Source: GCA-2731375 sp964590195 (GTDB taxonomy: Bacteria; Pseudomonadota; Alphaproteobacteria; GCA-2731375). From it: a stretch of DNA of 64,000 nt. Numbering within the stretch: the first letter of the stretch is position 1; every line of letters begins with the position of its first letter. The position numbers were made by a program, and so were the translations under genes. Below the pieces are notes generated by a model, which worked only from the letters and a program-made list of their open reading frames with translations, did no database searches and had not been told where the DNA came from. Positions 35,933 to 43,801 of the stretch are shown here, in pieces. Location of the stretch: positions 1 to 64,000 of the forward strand of contig CAZPWJ010000017.1 in NCBI GenBank assembly GCA_964590195.1, read 5' to 3'.

Positions 35933-37162
35933 ATGAAGATCACGGCGGTGGAGACTATTCAGGTCGCGGAATTCAGTAATCTGGTTTGGCTGAAAATCGA
36001 AACGGACGAAGGCATTACCGGGCTGGGAGAAACATTCAGAAATCCCGATGCCTCCGCCGCCTACATCCACGAAACCTGTGCGCCGTATCTGCTGGGCCAG
36101 AACCCTCTGAATATCGAGCGTCATTTCAATGCCCTGGCCAACAAGGTCGGCAACCACTATTTCGGCTATCCGACGCGCAGCGTTGAATGGCGCGGCAATT
36201 CAGCGGTGGACTTCGCGCTGTGGGATATTCTGGGCAAGACCCTGGGGCAGCCGGCATGGCAGCTGTTGGGCGGTCTCTCGCGCGACCGTATCCGGGTCTA
36301 CAACACCTGTGCCTCGGCTGATTACAACAACCAACTGCGCGCCGGCGCCAACAGCAGCTTTCATCAGCATGGCGAGGTCAAGGCCCGGGAATTTTCCCGC
36401 TTCGAGGATCTGGAGGCGCAGATGGCCGCGCCCGGGGAATTGGCGCAATCATTGCTGGATGAAGGCGTCACGGGGATGAAGATCTGGCCCTTTGACGGCC
36501 TGGCGCACATTAGCGACGGCCATGATCTGAGCCTGCCGGAGCTGAAATCGGGCGTCCGCATCGTCGAGCAGATCCGCGAGGCGGTTGGCGACGAAATGGA
36601 TATCATGATGGAATATCATGCCCTGTGGCGCCTGCCGCAGATCCTGAAGATCGCCCGTGCCCTGGATGATTTCGATGTTTATTGGCACGAAGACCCGGTG
36701 CCCATGTACCGCTTCGATGATCTGGAGCAGTTCAAGCGCGGCACCACGGGCCGGGTCTGCGGCTCGGAAAACATGGGCACCAAGGTCTGGTATGCCGAGG
36801 CTTTTCAACGCGGCGTCATCGACGTGGCGCATTTTGATCTGTGCTGGATCGGCGGCCTGACCGAGGGGCGCAAGGTGGCCGCCCTGGCGGAAACATACGA
36901 ACGTCCCATCGCGCCCCATGACTGCGTCGGCCCGGTGACCTATGCCGCAAGCTCCCACCTGGTCCTCAGCGCGCCGAACGGCCTGATGCAGGAATCCGTC
37001 AGGGCCTTCTATGACGGCTACTACCGCGATATCGTCACCGATATTCCCGAGATCGATAACGGCTTCATGTATCCGATGATGAAGCCTGGCCTGGGCCTGG
37101 AACTGCTGCCCGATTTCGCGAAACGGGACGATGCCAGCCGACGTAGAAGCGAAGTTGGCTGA
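35933..37162 (+). CDS. mandelate racemase/muconate lactonizing-family dehydratase
   Basis: A 409-residue enolase-superfamily enzyme. Likely functional residues: the catalytic-acid region GMKIWPFDG, metal ligands in MMEYHALW, WHEDPVP and CGSENMG, and the APHDCVGP segment that carries the His-Asp pair. Enzymes with this set usually dehydrate a sugar acid or racemise a carboxylate by removing an alpha proton. An ACGGAG site precedes the ATG. The 90-bp gap before it has TTGACA at 35868 with no clear -10, so it may be transcribed independently of the upstream operon. Confidence 0.82.
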   Translation: MKITAVETIQVAEFSNLVWLKIETDEGITGLGETFRNPDASAAYIHETCAPYLLGQNPLNIERHFNALANKVGNHYFGYPTRSVEWRGNSAVDFALWDILGKTLGQPAWQLLGGLSRDRIRVYNTCASADYNNQLRAGANSSFHQHGEVKAREFSRFEDLEAQMAAPGELAQSLLDEGVTGMKIWPFDGLAHISDGHDLSLPELKSGVRIVEQIREAVGDEMDIMMEYHALWRLPQILKIARALDDFDVYWHEDPVPMYRFDDLEQFKRGTTGRVCGSENMGTKVWYAEAFQRGVIDVAHFDLCWIGGLTEGRKVAALAETYERPIAPHDCVGPVTYAASSHLVLSAPNGLMQESVRAFYDGYYRDIVTDIPEIDNGFMYPMMKPGLGLELLPDFAKRDDASRRRSEVG

Positions 37163-37500
37163 TGATCTTGTTCTGGCTTTGAAACCAAGCGCAGGGTTGA
37201 TTGCCTAGTTGCTGCCTTGAGCCGAGCTTTACCCCGGTAGGGTCCGCTTTTGGAGGCGAACGTCTCATCACCGTAAGGGGGCTGCACCTGCGCCTTGTGC
37301 CTATCGCTGCCATCAACCAACTCAAATTTTTCAGTAGGACTCGATATATACTTCGGTGTTCCAGCCAAAATTTGAAATCGTGAATGAGTGCCGCCTAGCT
37401 TTAAAAATACTTTGCCCGAAGACCGGCTCTGGTAAGGTTAAAAAAAATCGTCCATTGCGCTGCCTCGGCGTTCGTGCCCAACCATCCGGATGGAGACGTC
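37163..37500. other. intergenic stretch with a possible degenerate repeat
   Basis: No gene is supported in this 338-bp gap. On the minus strand one frame contains RRSPPKAD, a peptide that often arises when a non-coding alphaproteobacterial repeat is translated, and the DNA includes GGTCCGCTTTTGGAGGCG; I read this as a degenerate repeat at most. AT-rich DNA from 37390 may hold the promoter of the DUF3299 gene. Confidence 0.35.
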
Positions 37501-38187
37501 ATGCAACATTCATTGTCGCGCGGCCCGCTTGTCTTGCTGTTGGCTCTGGTCTGGCTGGTTTGTCAGGTTCCCTTGGCGAAGGCGGAACGGACCCTAACAT
37601 GGGAGGATCTTGCGCCGCCCCTGCCTGACCTGATGGCGCCGTTTGCCCACTTGAAAGAAGGGCAGCTCTTCGATCTGAATGAACTGTACAATCTGAACCG
37701 CTGGCGGGACGGGGCGGGTGTCCAGGCGAGCGATTCGATAAAGGCCGGCACGACGGAGCAGATCAAGACGCTGACTGACCAACTCACCGGGCAAGGGCTG
37801 GATGTGCCGGGGCTGTTGAAAAAAATGTCCGATGTCATGGCCCGTTACCGTCGCAGCCAATCCATGGCGGTGCCCGCTCTGGACGGCCAAGAGGTGCGAC
37901 TTCCCGGTTATGTACTGCCGCTGGAATTCGGTGGCGAGGCAGTCAGCGAATTCTTTCTTGTGCCCTATGTGGGTGCCTGCATCCATACTCCGCCACCGTC
38001 CGCCAACCAGATCGTCTTGGTCAAGTTGCAGCAAAGCTACAAGCTGAATGAACTATACGATGCCGTCTGGGTCACGGGACGCATGAAAATCGTCAAAAAC
38101 GACCGAAAACTGGGTTACCGCGACGGCATCGGGAAAGTTGCCTCGACATATGAACTAGAGGGCCTCCGGATTGTGCCTTACGAATAA
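37501..38187 (+). CDS. DUF3299-family exported protein
   Basis: A 228-residue protein of the DUF3299 family. Residues 1-29 form a signal peptide (hydrophobic core LVLLLALVWLVCQV, cleavage after AKA). The conserved core is LPGYVLPLEFGGEAVSEFFLVPYVGACIHTPPPSANQIV, whose Cys-x-His and triple Pro are the family's signature. Members often accompany ZrgA-type zinc uptake genes, as here, but the biochemical role is unknown; metal handling in the periplasm is a fair inference. I use the ATG at 37501 since the longer frame adds nine residues ahead of the signal peptide. Confidence 0.78.
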   Translation: MQHSLSRGPLVLLLALVWLVCQVPLAKAERTLTWEDLAPPLPDLMAPFAHLKEGQLFDLNELYNLNRWRDGAGVQASDSIKAGTTEQIKTLTDQLTGQGLDVPGLLKKMSDVMARYRRSQSMAVPALDGQEVRLPGYVLPLEFGGEAVSEFFLVPYVGACIHTPPPSANQIVLVKLQQSYKLNELYDAVWVTGRMKIVKNDRKLGYRDGIGKVASTYELEGLRIVPYE

Positions 38188-38286
38188 GCGGGCTGTGGCG
38201 CCCGCTGGGCGTGGAACCACTGAAAGCCGCGGCAGCAAAAAACACCCGCTTGTTCTGAGACGGGCTTTATCCTAAAAAATGCTTCG

Positions 38287-38307
38287 ATTTGTTATAATAT
38301 AACAAAT
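38287..38307. promoter_or_regulatory. Zur operator
   Basis: A perfect palindrome with 10-bp arms, ATTTGTTATA and TATAACAAAT, around one central A. It closely fits the proteobacterial Zur box built on TGTTATA-n-TATAACA. It lies about 20 bp before the zrgA start codon, where bound Zur would block transcription when zinc is plentiful. Its TTATAAT core could also serve as the -10 element. Confidence 0.85.
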
Positions 38308-38327
38308 TCCGATGGAGAATTCCGGAC

Positions 38328-38936
38328 ATGGTGTTTAAGGCATGGCGGGTCAACCCGCTGCTGGGATTTTTGATGATCGCGCTGGCACTGCCCGCCGCAA
38401 CGGCTTCGGCCCAGGGCGGCAAGACTCACGTTCACGGTGTCAGCACGTTGTTGATCGCGGTGGAAGCGGACGGCATGGTTCTGGAGTTGACGGCGCCAGG
38501 CAATGATCTGGTTGGCTTCGAACATGCCCCAGTGAACCAGTCCCAGAGAGACCGGGTCGCCAAGGCCATCGCCCTGCTGCGCGCGTTCGATGGATTGTTC
38601 CAATTGCCCGCGGCGGCCGGATGCACGGCGGCGGAGGCGACACTACTGGATAGTCTTTCGGGGCCGACCGAGGAGGCTGCCGAACAGGATCACGATCACA
38701 AGCCCGTTGGCAAGGCGCCCGCCAAGACCGATCACCATGACGAGCCGACGGACGATCACGGGGAATTCCGCCTGCGCTATCACTATCATTGCCAATCGGC
38801 GGAGAAACTGAACGGCATTGAAGTAAATCTTTTTGACCTCTTTCCCGACCTGCGCACCATTGTCGTAAACACTGTCAGTGCGCGCGGGCAATCTTCTTCG
38901 CGGCTCGATCGTGACACGCGACGCGCTGCCTTTTAA
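38328..38936 (+). CDS. zrgA: DUF2796/ZrgA-family zinc uptake protein
   Basis: A 202-residue periplasmic protein matching DUF2796 (ZrgA). Residues 1-28 form a signal peptide (LLGFLMIALALPAATASA). The mature N-terminus KTHVHGVSTLLIAVEADG is the family hallmark, followed by NDLVGFEHAP; a His/Asp-rich linker from about 122 to 145 (EQDHDHKP, KTDHHDEPTDDHGE) suits zinc binding, and YHYHC follows. ZrgA belongs to a second zinc import system in Vibrio. The Zur box immediately upstream and the ABC genes downstream support that role. Confidence 0.85.
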   Translation: MVFKAWRVNPLLGFLMIALALPAATASAQGGKTHVHGVSTLLIAVEADGMVLELTAPGNDLVGFEHAPVNQSQRDRVAKAIALLRAFDGLFQLPAAAGCTAAEATLLDSLSGPTEEAAEQDHDHKPVGKAPAKTDHHDEPTDDHGEFRLRYHYHCQSAEKLNGIEVNLFDLFPDLRTIVVNTVSARGQSSSRLDRDTRRAAF

Positions 38937-38971
38937 GTTTCGGGTGGCACATCAACAGGGGGCGGCAGGGC

Positions 38972-39670
38972 TTGATCGACATCCATGATCTAATCTTTCA
39001 TTGGCGGCCCGACGGCCCGCGCGTACTCGATATCAAGAGCTTCACCGTGGCGGCGGGGGAACGGCTTTTTCTGCAGGGCCCCTCGGGCAGCGGCAAAACC
39101 AGCCTTTTGAACGTGCTGGGCGGTATCGCGCTACCGCAGCGCGGCCGCGTTGAAGTGCTGGGCCAAGATCTATGCCGTCTTTCAGGCACTGGCCGCGACC
39201 GTCTGCGGGCCGACCATATGGGCCTGATATTCCAGGTCTTCAACCTGGTACCCTATCTCTCGCTCTTGGAGAATGTCGCTCTGCCATGCCTTTTTTCAAT
39301 CACCCGGCGGCAACGAGCGGTGGCACAGGATGGTTCCGCGGCGGCGGCGGCAGCCCGGCTACTGGCGGCGATGGACATTTCCGTCGAAACTTTCGCCGGT
39401 GAGCCGGTCAGCGCGCTCAGTACCGGCCAGCAGCAGCGCGTCGCCGCGGCGCGGGCCCTGATCGGCGAGCCGGAGATCATCGTTGCCGACGAACCAACCT
39501 CGGCCCTGGACGCCACCAACACCGAACGTTTTCTCGATTTGCTGTTCCAGGAGCTTCGCCAACGTGAAACCACGCTACTTTTCGTCAGCCACGATGAACG
39601 ACTGGCCGGCCGCTTCGACCGTGCCGTGGCGCTGCCATCCTTGCTGACACCATCAAGGTCGGCGCCATGA
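38972..39670 (+). CDS. ABC transporter ATP-binding protein (zinc-regulated)
   Basis: A 232-residue ATPase of the LolD/MacB type. Walker A is GPSGSGKTSLLN, the Q-loop is LIFQVFNLVPYL, the signature is LSTGQQQRVAAARAL, Walker B is IIVADEPTSALD and the switch His is in FVSHDE. It begins with TTG at 38972, 35 bp after zrgA, and its stop overlaps the permease start by four bases. Though it looks like a lipoprotein-release ATPase, the operon points to a zinc-related function. Confidence 0.88.
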   Translation: MIDIHDLIFHWRPDGPRVLDIKSFTVAAGERLFLQGPSGSGKTSLLNVLGGIALPQRGRVEVLGQDLCRLSGTGRDRLRADHMGLIFQVFNLVPYLSLLENVALPCLFSITRRQRAVAQDGSAAAAAARLLAAMDISVETFAGEPVSALSTGQQQRVAAARALIGEPEIIVADEPTSALDATNTERFLDLLFQELRQRETTLLFVSHDERLAGRFDRAVALPSLLTPSRSAP

Positions 39671-40938
39671 ACATGTTCCTGGTGTTGTGCCGCATGGCGG
39701 CGAAAAGTCTTTGGAGCCGCAGGGCCACGGCCCTGTTGACGGTGCTGTCCCTGGCCATGGGCGTGTCCCTGCTGCTCGGCGTGGAGAAGTTGCGGCGTGA
39801 AGCCCGCAGCGGCTTCGCCAACACGGTCAGCGGTACCGACCTAATCGTTGGTGCCCGCAGCGGCCCCATTTCCCTGCTGCTCTATTCCGTGTTCCGCATC
39901 GGCAACGCCACTTCGAATATTTCCTGGGCCGCCTACCAGCGCGTAGCCCGTCATCCCGACGTCGCCTGGACTGTCCCGCTATCCCTGGGCGACAGTCACC
40001 GGGGTTTTCGCGTGGTGGGCACTGACAAGGGCTATTTCCAGCACTACCGTTACGGCACGCGTCAGAAATTAACGTTCTCCTCCGGCGGGCCGTTTGAAGA
40101 CGTGTTCGATGCGGTGTTGGGGGCGGAAGCAGCGGAGAAACTGGGCTACCGGCTTGGTGATGCCATCATCGTCAGTCACGGCCTGGGCGCCATTGAGATA
40201 AACAAGCACAAGGACAAACCGTTCCGTGTGGCGGGCATCCTGCGCCGCACCGGCACCCCGGTCGACCGCGGCGTGCATGTCTCCCTGGCCGGGATCGAGG
40301 CCATGCACATTGACTGGCGCGACGGCCGGCCGCTACGAGGTCTCACGATTTCCGCCGACCGGGTGCGCGATCTACAACTGCAACCCAAGGCGATCACCGC
40401 CTTCCTGGTTGGCCTGAAGTCCCGATTCGCCATCTTCACCTTGCAACGGCGGATCAATACGGATCGGACCGAACCGTTACAGGCGATTCTGCCCGGTGTC
40501 ACCCTGCAGGAATTGTGGGATTTGATGCGCAATGCCGAACTGGCTTTAGCCGCGATCGCAATTCTGGTGGCCGCCGGGGCGCTGTTGGGCATGCTGGTGA
40601 TGTTGCTTGCCGGCCTCGCGGAACGGCGACGCGAGGTCGCAATTCTCCGCGCCGTCGGTGCCCGGCCGTGGCATATCTTCTGCCTTATCATCCTCGAGGC
40701 AGTGGTTTTGACCCTGTTGGGTTTGACTGTCGGTTTGGCGCTGCTGTACGGCGGCATGGCCTTGGCCCAGCCAATGATCAACGAGATCTATGGCATCCGC
40801 ATTGCCATCTCCGGCCTGGTGCCGCGGGATTTGGTTTACTTGGCCGGGTTCCTGGTTGTCGGCGCCCTGGCCGGCATTTTGCCCTCCTATGGCGCATACC
40901 GCCGCTCTCTGGCTGATGGCCTAATCATCCGCCTGTAA
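39667..40938 (+). CDS. FtsX-like ABC transporter permease (zinc-regulated)
   Basis: A 423-residue MacB/FtsX-family permease: one N-terminal helix (ALLTVLSLAMGVSLLLG), a large periplasmic domain from about 45 to 290, then three helices from about 300 to 410 including LAAIAILVAAGALLGMLVMLLAGL and the family's RRREVAILRAVGARPWHIF coupling segment. It overlaps the ATPase gene, so the two form one transporter. MacB-like permeases do not form a simple substrate channel, so how this type helps zinc uptake is an open question. Confidence 0.86.
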   Translation: MNMFLVLCRMAAKSLWSRRATALLTVLSLAMGVSLLLGVEKLRREARSGFANTVSGTDLIVGARSGPISLLLYSVFRIGNATSNISWAAYQRVARHPDVAWTVPLSLGDSHRGFRVVGTDKGYFQHYRYGTRQKLTFSSGGPFEDVFDAVLGAEAAEKLGYRLGDAIIVSHGLGAIEINKHKDKPFRVAGILRRTGTPVDRGVHVSLAGIEAMHIDWRDGRPLRGLTISADRVRDLQLQPKAITAFLVGLKSRFAIFTLQRRINTDRTEPLQAILPGVTLQELWDLMRNAELALAAIAILVAAGALLGMLVMLLAGLAERRREVAILRAVGARPWHIFCLIILEAVVLTLLGLTVGLALLYGGMALAQPMINEIYGIRIAISGLVPRDLVYLAGFLVVGALAGILPSYGAYRRSLADGLIIRL

Positions 40939-40983
40939 TAGCCTGGGGCTTGTCGGTCCCTTTCAAAATAGCGCACCAGTAGA

Positions 40984-41250
40984 TTATCCCTGCAGGGCCT
41001 CGTCGCGGCTGGGGCGCGATTTCAACAGCCTCGCCTCGATCACTTCGCATTCCACATGCAGGGTATCGACGGCAAAGACTGGCGCTTCAACTGTCGGCTT
41101 CACCTTCAGGAAAGCAAGGCCCGTATGCTGCATGGCCAGCAACAGGTCAGCCTGCCCCAAGTCGTCAATTTCGCTGATATGGTGATCCTTGCAGGATATC
41201 CGCCGATTTTCGACAAAAAGAGAGGCGTCAGGTGCATTGGACGCGGGGTC
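40984..41250 (-). pseudogene. remnant of a MaoC-like hot-dog dehydratase gene
   Basis: Read leftward, this frame ends GLAFLKVKPTVEAPVF, AVDTLHVECEVIEARLLKS and RPSRDEALQG before a stop. That order (PVF-x-x-DTL, then V-x-V-I-E, then SRP) is characteristic of the middle of MaoC-type hydratases. Only about 88 codons are open, the N-terminal half with the catalytic Asp-His is missing, and the first ATG leaves just 49 residues. The 5' end of the frame overlaps the terminator of the large RNA. I read it as a decayed gene fragment. Confidence 0.5.
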
Positions 41251-41286
41251 CTAGCAATGTGCCCCGAAGGACACGCCTGACGCCTC
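41213..41286 (-). terminator. intrinsic terminator of the UUCG-rich RNA
   Basis: On the minus strand GAGGCGTCAGG (41286-41276) pairs perfectly with CCTGACGCCTC (41232-41222), enclosing a UUCG hairpin, and TCTTTTTG follows. The U-tract is only on this strand, which fixes the direction of the RNA. Confidence 0.75.
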
Positions 41287-42266
41287 GGAACCTGAGAGAC
41301 CGAAGTCTCCGGAGGCCGAAACCTCCCGGTTCATGGAGACCAACCACCGCTGAATTCTAAATCTAGAGAGCCAAATCCGAAGATCCGTTTCCAAAGACCA
41401 GCCTTCAAAGGCCTGCTGCTCCTGCGGCCGGGTGTTGGTGGAACCTCTCCCCGAAGGGAAACGCGCCGCAACCGCCCTTCCGCGTGGACCTTTCCATCCA
41501 ATGCCGCGGAACCCGAAGGCGCGCCGCACGGACTTCCCAGCCCAACCAATCCAGACACACCCACGGGTTAAACCCGCTTCACGCCTTGATTAGCGTGCCG
41601 GCCTGGCATGCCATGGAGATAAATCCCGAAGGATAAATTCAACAGCCGCCTTAACCGACCGGACCGTTCCGCCCTAAGGCGTTTCGGTCCCCGAAGCGTA
41701 GTGCCCGAAAGCACCCCGTCCCGGTTGCCGAATTTCAAACCCTCCCAAGGGCTGGTCCTCTATCCGGCGGACCCGTGCCTGCTCCACATATCCGAAGATA
41801 CGGGAACCGCCCCGGTCCAGACCGCTTTCCCGAAGGACATGCGATCCCGACTTGCCTGGTATCCGATAGGTTGCCCCAAGGATACCCGCCGCCGTTCGGG
41901 CCGTTGCGCGGATCAATTTGTCACCCGGAGGCTACGTGTCGACCGCGTCCCAACCCACCAACCCTAGCTGCCCGAAGGCCGCTAACGCCGGCTTGACCTC
42001 TGTTCCCGAAGGAACCTTGGTCATTTGACCCGTCGCCGAACGATAGACCCGGAGGCCGTAACGAAGGTTCTTGGTCCCGAAACCCCATCCAATCCAGTTG
42101 CCTGTCCTGGTACCCCTTGACCTATGCCAACCGAAGCTGGCTTGAGCCAATGGATCTTGGTGTTCCGCGGCGGCCCCGCTGTTTGATTTTCCTGCTGGTT
42201 GAAGGCCTGAAAATCATCCTTCGTGGCCGTTGATCGAATGTTGGATCATGATGCTGCGGCAAACAA
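41213..42266 (-). ncRNA. large structured RNA rich in UUCG tetraloop hairpins
   Basis: About 1.05 kb on the minus strand runs from a consensus promoter to a strong intrinsic terminator and has no credible protein. Read on that strand it contains more than a dozen short hairpins capped by UUCG, for example GUUCC-UUCG-GGAAC near 42004-42016, GAGAC-UUCG-GUCUC near 41296-41309 and GUGUCC-UUCG-GGGCAC near 41259-41274, spaced every 50-100 nt. The strand is G-rich over C, as expected for folded RNA with G-U pairs, and open frames change phase between hairpins. I cannot match it to OLE, GOLLD, ROOL, HEARO, RNase P RNA, tmRNA or a group II intron. Confidence 0.6.
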
Positions 42267-42272
42267 GATAAA

Positions 42273-42301
42273 ATTATAACATATGCCAAGATATCTGTGG
42301 A
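42273..42301 (-). promoter_or_regulatory. promoter of the UUCG-rich RNA
   Basis: Minus strand: TCCACA (42301-42296, four of six matches to the -35 consensus), a 17-bp spacer ending in TGT, then TATAAT (42278-42273, perfect, extended -10 TGn). Transcription should start near 42266. The -35 lies inside a consensus DnaA box. Confidence 0.7.
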
Positions 42302-42344
42302 TAAGTGTAATTATATTACACAGATGTCCCACAAGCTATCCACA
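42296..42344. other. pair of DnaA boxes flanking an AT-rich palindrome
   Basis: TGTGGATAA at 42296-42304 is the exact complement of the DnaA consensus TTATCCACA; CTATCCACA at 42336-42344 differs by one base and points the other way. Between them GTGTAAT-TAT-ATTACAC (42305-42321) is a perfect inverted repeat, and the neighbourhood is much more AT-rich than the rest of the window. It could be part of a replication origin, a DnaA-titrating site or a DnaA-controlled promoter. Confidence 0.6.
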
Positions 42345-42506
42345 GCCTTCTGTTGGCCGAGTCGAAATCGCCTGTCAAAACAGCGGCTTATGCCGGCTAT
42401 TATGGAAAATATACGGGGGATGGTTTTTCCGCCCACCGGGTGAGATTTTTGTTTCCCAAGCCCAAGAATCAGCTCGAAAACCGGGCTGGGAACGAATCGA
42501 TTCGGC

Positions 42507-43676
42507 CTAAAAGGCGGCGCGCAGGATTTCCATGACCTGTTCGGGTGAACGAATCTTGCGGGGATTCGAAAATGTCCAGGTATCCAGCATGCAGTTTTCC
42601 GCCAAAAGAGGCAGTTGGTCTTCCGTGATGCCGACGTCGCGTAGGGTTCGGGGCATGCCCAGGCCGGAAATCAACTTGTCCAGGGCCTCGCCGGCGGAGG
42701 CTTTCGGCTGGCCCAGGGCTGCTGCGATATCGGCCTGGCGGTTGGAATTGATGGCGGCGTTATAGTCCATCACGTAAGGCAGCATGACGCAGGAGGTGTG
42801 GCCATGTGGCACATTCGCGGTGCCGCCCAGGATATGCCCGATGGCGTGGCTGGCGCCAAGGCGCGTGCCGGTGACGACGCCCGTCATGGAGATCCAGGCC
42901 CCCATCAGGCATTGCAGACGGGCGTCAAGGTCGGACGGATCTGCCTTGACCCGGGCCAACCCCTCGCTCAACAGGCGCAGGGCCTGCAGGGCGGCGCCGT
43001 CGGTGTAGGCATTGGCATCCAGGGAGCAATAGGTCTCCACCGCATGATCCACCGCCCGGATGCCCGTGGACAGCCACAGCCATTCCGGTGTGTGCACGGT
43101 TACGGCGGCATCAAGGATCACCGAGATGGGAATTATGCCAGGATGCATATAGCTTTGTTTCAGCTTTTCCACCGTGTTGGTGATGCCGGCGCGGGCATTG
43201 AACTCGCCCCCCGACAGGGTGGTCGGCACGACGATCTGGCGGATTTCGGGCGCGTCATATTCGGGAAAGTGCCGCTCGCCATTTTCATCGACCACGGTAC
43301 GGAAGGGTTCCAGCCCGGCGGCCTCGGTAACGCCATGCTGCAGACAGATGGTCACGGCCTTGCCGCCGTCCGTGGCCGAGCCGCCGCCGAAACTAACCAG
43401 CAGGTCACAGCCGGCTTCACGCGCGGCATTGGCGCAACCGACCACGGCCTCGCGCGGTGAGTGCGACGGCATATGATCCCAGCGCCCGGCATAGCGCGGG
43501 CCCAGGGCGGCGGCCATTTCATCAACCGCGTCCGTCTCTCGGTTCAAGGTGCCGCTGACCAGCAGGAACACCCGTTCCGCGCCCAGGCGCTCCGCTTCGC
43601 CCGCGACCGCCCCCGCCGCCGCCTGGCCAAAGATCACCCGGTCCATTCCGGTAAAAACGATTTGCCCGCTTTGCAT
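42507..43676 (-). CDS. iron-containing alcohol dehydrogenase
   Basis: A 389-residue group III alcohol dehydrogenase of the maleylacetate reductase/Fe-ADH type. SFGGGSATDGGKAV binds NAD(P); the metal ligands fall in AVDHAVETYCS, GASHAIGHILGG and VPHGHTS. Enzymes of this group use Fe or Zn and reduce aldehydes, ketones or maleylacetate. The start follows AGGGACGG. It runs toward the gene-poor RNA region and the preceding gene (GST) runs the same way with a 125-bp gap. Confidence 0.87.
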   Translation of the reverse strand: MQSGQIVFTGMDRVIFGQAAAGAVAGEAERLGAERVFLLVSGTLNRETDAVDEMAAALGPRYAGRWDHMPSHSPREAVVGCANAAREAGCDLLVSFGGGSATDGGKAVTICLQHGVTEAAGLEPFRTVVDENGERHFPEYDAPEIRQIVVPTTLSGGEFNARAGITNTVEKLKQSYMHPGIIPISVILDAAVTVHTPEWLWLSTGIRAVDHAVETYCSLDANAYTDGAALQALRLLSEGLARVKADPSDLDARLQCLMGAWISMTGVVTGTRLGASHAIGHILGGTANVPHGHTSCVMLPYVMDYNAAINSNRQADIAAALGQPKASAGEALDKLISGLGMPRTLRDVGITEDQLPLLAENCMLDTWTFSNPRKIRSPEQVMEILRAAF

Positions 43677-43801
43677 GTTGTCCGTCCCTTGATTTTATGT
43701 TTGCGGGCAGCCTATCACGGTCATTGGCGGGACGACACAGATCGAATGGTGGCGGACCATGTTCCTAATTCAGGATACGACCATGCGCGTCGCCCCGCCG
43801 T

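Noticed and set aside
37021..37368. A leftward frame with an SPPKAD-type peptide
   Set aside because: Overlaps the end of the enolase-superfamily gene and looks like translation of a degenerate repeat; no family match.
41260..42140. Reading the CCCGAAGG repeats as plus-strand elements or a small dispersed repeat
   Set aside because: On the minus strand the same bases are UUCG tetraloops with paired flanks, and promoter, terminator and G bias all favour that strand.
41331..42150. Short leftward frames such as 41331-41564, 41674-41916 and 41932-42150 in the RNA region
   Set aside because: They lie in different phases, contain runs that are just translations of UUCGG hairpins (FG, PSG) and have no ribosome sites.
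42283..42535. Short rightward frames next to the DnaA boxes
   Set aside because: No ribosome site, no recognisable domain, and overlap with DnaA boxes and the 3' end of the Fe-alcohol dehydrogenase gene.
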